A DNA stretch of 6,654 bases, from NCBI GenBank assembly GCA_003151665.1, contig PLYD01000167.1, forward strand, positions 4,730 through 11,383. Direction: 5' to 3'. The first letter of the stretch is position 1, and each line of letters starts with the position of its first letter. This document shows, in pieces, positions 5,154 to 6,654 of the stretch. Made by a program: the position numbers and the translations under genes. The DNA is from Candidatus Dormiibacterota bacterium. Lineage in GTDB: Bacteria > Chloroflexota > Dormibacteria > Dormibacterales > Dormibacteraceae. The notes below the pieces were generated by a model. The model saw only the letters and a program-made list of their open reading frames with translations, ran no database searches and was not told where the DNA came from.

Positions 5154-6038
5154 GTGGTCATGAACACCCGAACTGGCTTCAAGAGAGTCCTGCTCACGAC
5201 CGATGCTAGTGAGGAGGCTGACGCGGCTATTGACGCTACGATCGCCTTGCTCCGTGACTCGCGCTCGTCGGCCGAAGTTCGGGTCGCGCATGTCTGGAAC
5301 CTCGAGGTGCACCATCCTCATGGGCATTGGGACATCGAGGTCAGAAGCGAAGCCGAGAAGCTGGTCGGCGCCGCCGTCCAGCGCCTGAATGCGGCTGGAG
5401 TGCGCACGGACAGTGAGATCCTGAGAGCCGACAGCGAGCACGTCGCCGACGCCGTCGCGATCGCCGCGCGTGAATTCAAGGCGGACCTGGTTGTCGTCGG
5501 TTCGCGTGGGCTCTCCGACTGGCAGTCGATGTTCAAGCACAGCGTCAGCCATCAGGTGCTCCGTGTAGTCGACTGCCCTGTACTGATCGTGCGCGGGCAC
5601 GCCCACGGCCCGACTGGCGGGCCCCGCCGAGTGCTGCTGGCCATCGCCGGCGGAGATGACCTCGGCCCCGGTGTCCGTGCTGCGATCGCCTGTGCAGCTG
5701 GAACGAAGTCGAAGGTGATGGTCGTCCACGTCGCCCAGGCCATCTTTGGCGCCCAGGGTCTTCCGTATGTCGAGTCGGACGATGAGATTCGAACCACGAT
5801 GGCGGCTGCCATAAGGCTGCTGGGCGAAGCAGGGGTGACAAGCGAGGGGACTGTCGCTCATGCGGGTCCAGTCGCAAAGACCGTGGCCGAAATTGCCGAG
5901 GCCTGGAGAGCAGACGTGATCGTGGTCGGCTCGAGCCGCATAGGCGATCTCGGCAGCCTGATGCTCGGTTCGGTTTCGCACAATCTGTTGCGTACCACCG
6001 GGCGCCCGGTGCTGGTCGCAGAACGCGTCCGGCCCTAA
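5154..6038 (+). CDS. Tandem-domain universal stress protein (UspA family)
   Basis: A 294-aa cytoplasmic protein with two Usp domains, about residues 9-147 and 158-290, each of normal length. Domain 1 starts KRVLLTTDASEEA (Asp17 in the nucleotide-contact position) and carries VVVGSRGLSDWQSMFKHSVS; domain 2 starts RRVLLAIAGG and carries VVGSSRIGDLGSLMLGSVS. Both repeat the Usp ATP-binding pattern G-x2-G-x9-G-S/T with one change each: His129 replaces the third Gly in domain 1, and Arg262 replaces the second Gly in domain 2. ATP binding may therefore be weak or modified. Tandem Usp proteins are common in actinobacteria and several are dormancy or hypoxia proteins under DosR, consistent with the candidate operator upstream. 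It is divergent from the metal ATPase. The long antisense frames over this gene are shadows. Confidence 0.93.
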   Translation: MVMNTRTGFKRVLLTTDASEEADAAIDATIALLRDSRSSAEVRVAHVWNLEVHHPHGHWDIEVRSEAEKLVGAAVQRLNAAGVRTDSEILRADSEHVADAVAIAAREFKADLVVVGSRGLSDWQSMFKHSVSHQVLRVVDCPVLIVRGHAHGPTGGPRRVLLAIAGGDDLGPGVRAAIACAAGTKSKVMVVHVAQAIFGAQGLPYVESDDEIRTTMAAAIRLLGEAGVTSEGTVAHAGPVAKTVAEIAEAWRADVIVVGSSRIGDLGSLMLGSVSHNLLRTTGRPVLVAERVRP

Positions 6039-6122
6039 ACTCGCGAGCTTCGACAACGGACGGTTCGGGGCGGCAATGCTTTGTGGGGAGGGGGTTGCAG
6101 GTGCACGCCTTTAGAGGCTGAT

Positions 6123-6143
6123 GGCCACCCGGACTTTGTGGCC
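6123..6143. repeat. Hairpin after UspA gene
   Basis: GGCCAC and GTGGCC form a perfect 6-bp stem around a 9-base loop, 84 bases past the UspA stop. No U-run follows, so it is at most a weak terminator of the UspA transcript. CCCGGAC also occurs twice, 14 bases apart (6128-6134 and 6142-6148), which could mark a protein site. Confidence 0.3.
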
Positions 6144-6158
6144 CGGACGTTTGAGATC

Positions 6159-6174
6159 GCGGTCGTAGGACCGC
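6159..6174. promoter_or_regulatory. Perfect inverted repeat just before the DUF1905 gene
   Basis: GCGGTC-GTAG-GACCGC is a perfect 6-bp stem with a 4-base loop, ending 15 bases before the ATG at 6190. The only purine-rich candidate ribosome site (AGGA, 6167-6170) falls inside it. It could be an operator or an RNA hairpin reducing translation. AAAATAT, not T's, follows on the plus strand, so it is not a plus-strand intrinsic terminator. Confidence 0.35.
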
Positions 6175-6189
6175 AAAATATATGGCTAC

Positions 6190-6654
6190 ATGAGTCAGCG
6201 CCCAAGGGTGCCAACAATTCGCTTTGACGCCACGCTGTACACGATCGCCAACTGGACGGTTTTGCGCTTGCCTGAGAAAGCGAGCGTGAAACTGCCGTCG
6301 CGCGGGCAGGTGGCAGTAAAAGGAACGATCAATGGCAATGGGTTCCAGACGGTGGTGGAACCAGACGGCTATTTTGGCCACTGGATGAGGATTGAAGGAA
6401 AGCTGCAACGAATCGCTGCTTTAGGCGCGGGTGACACCGCGACCGTCGAAATGGAGCCACTCAAAGACTGGCCGGAGCCGAACGTGCCACAGGATCTTGA
6501 CACAGCGCTGGCAGCTGCGCCTCAGAAGATCCGAGAGTTATGGAAAGGTATTACGCCGATGGCGCGCTGGGAATGGGTTCGCTGGGTCAATGCAACCCAA
6601 AACCCTGATACGCGCAAACGACGGGTCGTAGTAAGTATCTCGAAAATGAAAAGC
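6190..6654 (+). CDS. DUF1905 / OmdA (YdeI-like) domain protein, partial at right edge
   Basis: ATG at 6190 opens 155 codons with no stop before the window ends. An in-frame TAG at 6166 and no other start codon between fix this start. Residues 10-95 fit DUF1905: IRFDATLYTIANWTVLRLP, then SRGQVAVKGTINGNGFQ, a VEPDGYFGHWMRIEGKL stretch and GAGDTATVEMEPL. From about residue 98 it fits the OmdA domain: VPQDLDTALAAAP, ARWEWVRWVNATQNPDTRKR and RVVVSISKMKS; the usual GKRRPCCFD-like end lies beyond the edge. Proteins of the YdeI/OmdA group have been linked to bacteriocin or peptide protection, but the biochemical role is not established. GC is near 57%, lower than in the ATPase gene by eye, which may mean a different origin. 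It follows UspA on the same strand after 151 bp with two hairpins, so it probably has its own promoter. Confidence 0.82.
   Translation, partial: MSQRPRVPTIRFDATLYTIANWTVLRLPEKASVKLPSRGQVAVKGTINGNGFQTVVEPDGYFGHWMRIEGKLQRIAALGAGDTATVEMEPLKDWPEPNVPQDLDTALAAAPQKIRELWKGITPMARWEWVRWVNATQNPDTRKRRVVVSISKMKS

Noticed and set aside
5124..6056. 310-codon minus-strand frame opposite the UspA gene
   Set aside because: It is exactly antisense to a clear two-domain UspA gene, and its residues show no domain or hydrophobic pattern; a GC-driven shadow.
6182..6193. Four-codon leader frame ATG GCT ACA TGA overlapping the DUF1905 ATG
   Set aside because: Too short to judge and without a good ribosome site; chance is likely.
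5545..6408. 287-codon minus-strand frame across UspA and the DUF1905 start
   Set aside because: Arg/Pro/Ser-rich, crosses two real plus-strand genes and shows no family motif.

Overview
The window is high-GC bacterial DNA (about 60-70% in most genes by eye). Cyclase, UspA, receiver and P1B-ATPase families together, with GTG/TTG starts and tight stop-start overlaps, suggest a soil or metagenome actinobacterium, or possibly a Chloroflexota member. Taxonomy cannot be fixed from the sequence alone.

Most of the window (positions 5055 down to 1) reads on the minus strand. In transcription order it holds: a heavy-metal P1B-type ATPase with a TPC-type transport motif; an RDD-family membrane protein that overlaps it by ATGA; a 218-bp gap; a short protein joining one membrane helix to the C-terminal half of a receiver domain; an intact single-domain response regulator overlapping that by ATGA; a broken hybrid histidine kinase-receiver gene; a class III nucleotide cyclase; and the first 32 codons of a PAS-type sensor that runs off the left edge. 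The left third is thus a dense signalling cluster, partly decayed. At least two internal deletions and one single-base frameshift have removed the kinase core and the phospho-acceptor half of a receiver. A third chimera lies upstream.

On the right, a tandem UspA universal stress protein is transcribed on the plus strand, divergently from the ATPase. Their 98-bp shared promoter region contains a palindrome fitting the core of the DosR/DevR dormancy-regulator box (GGGNC-N4-GNCC). A second, weaker match lies in the gap before the signalling genes. In mycobacteria, universal stress proteins and a P-type ATPase belong to the DosR regulon, so a hypoxia or redox stress island is a reasonable inference, not a demonstrated fact.

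After two small hairpins, the right edge carries the first 155 codons of a DUF1905/OmdA (YdeI-like) protein. Its GC is visibly lower than that of the ATPase gene, and it runs off the window.

No rRNA, tRNA, CRISPR array, insertion sequence or transposase was seen. No gene-free stretch exceeds 300 bp.
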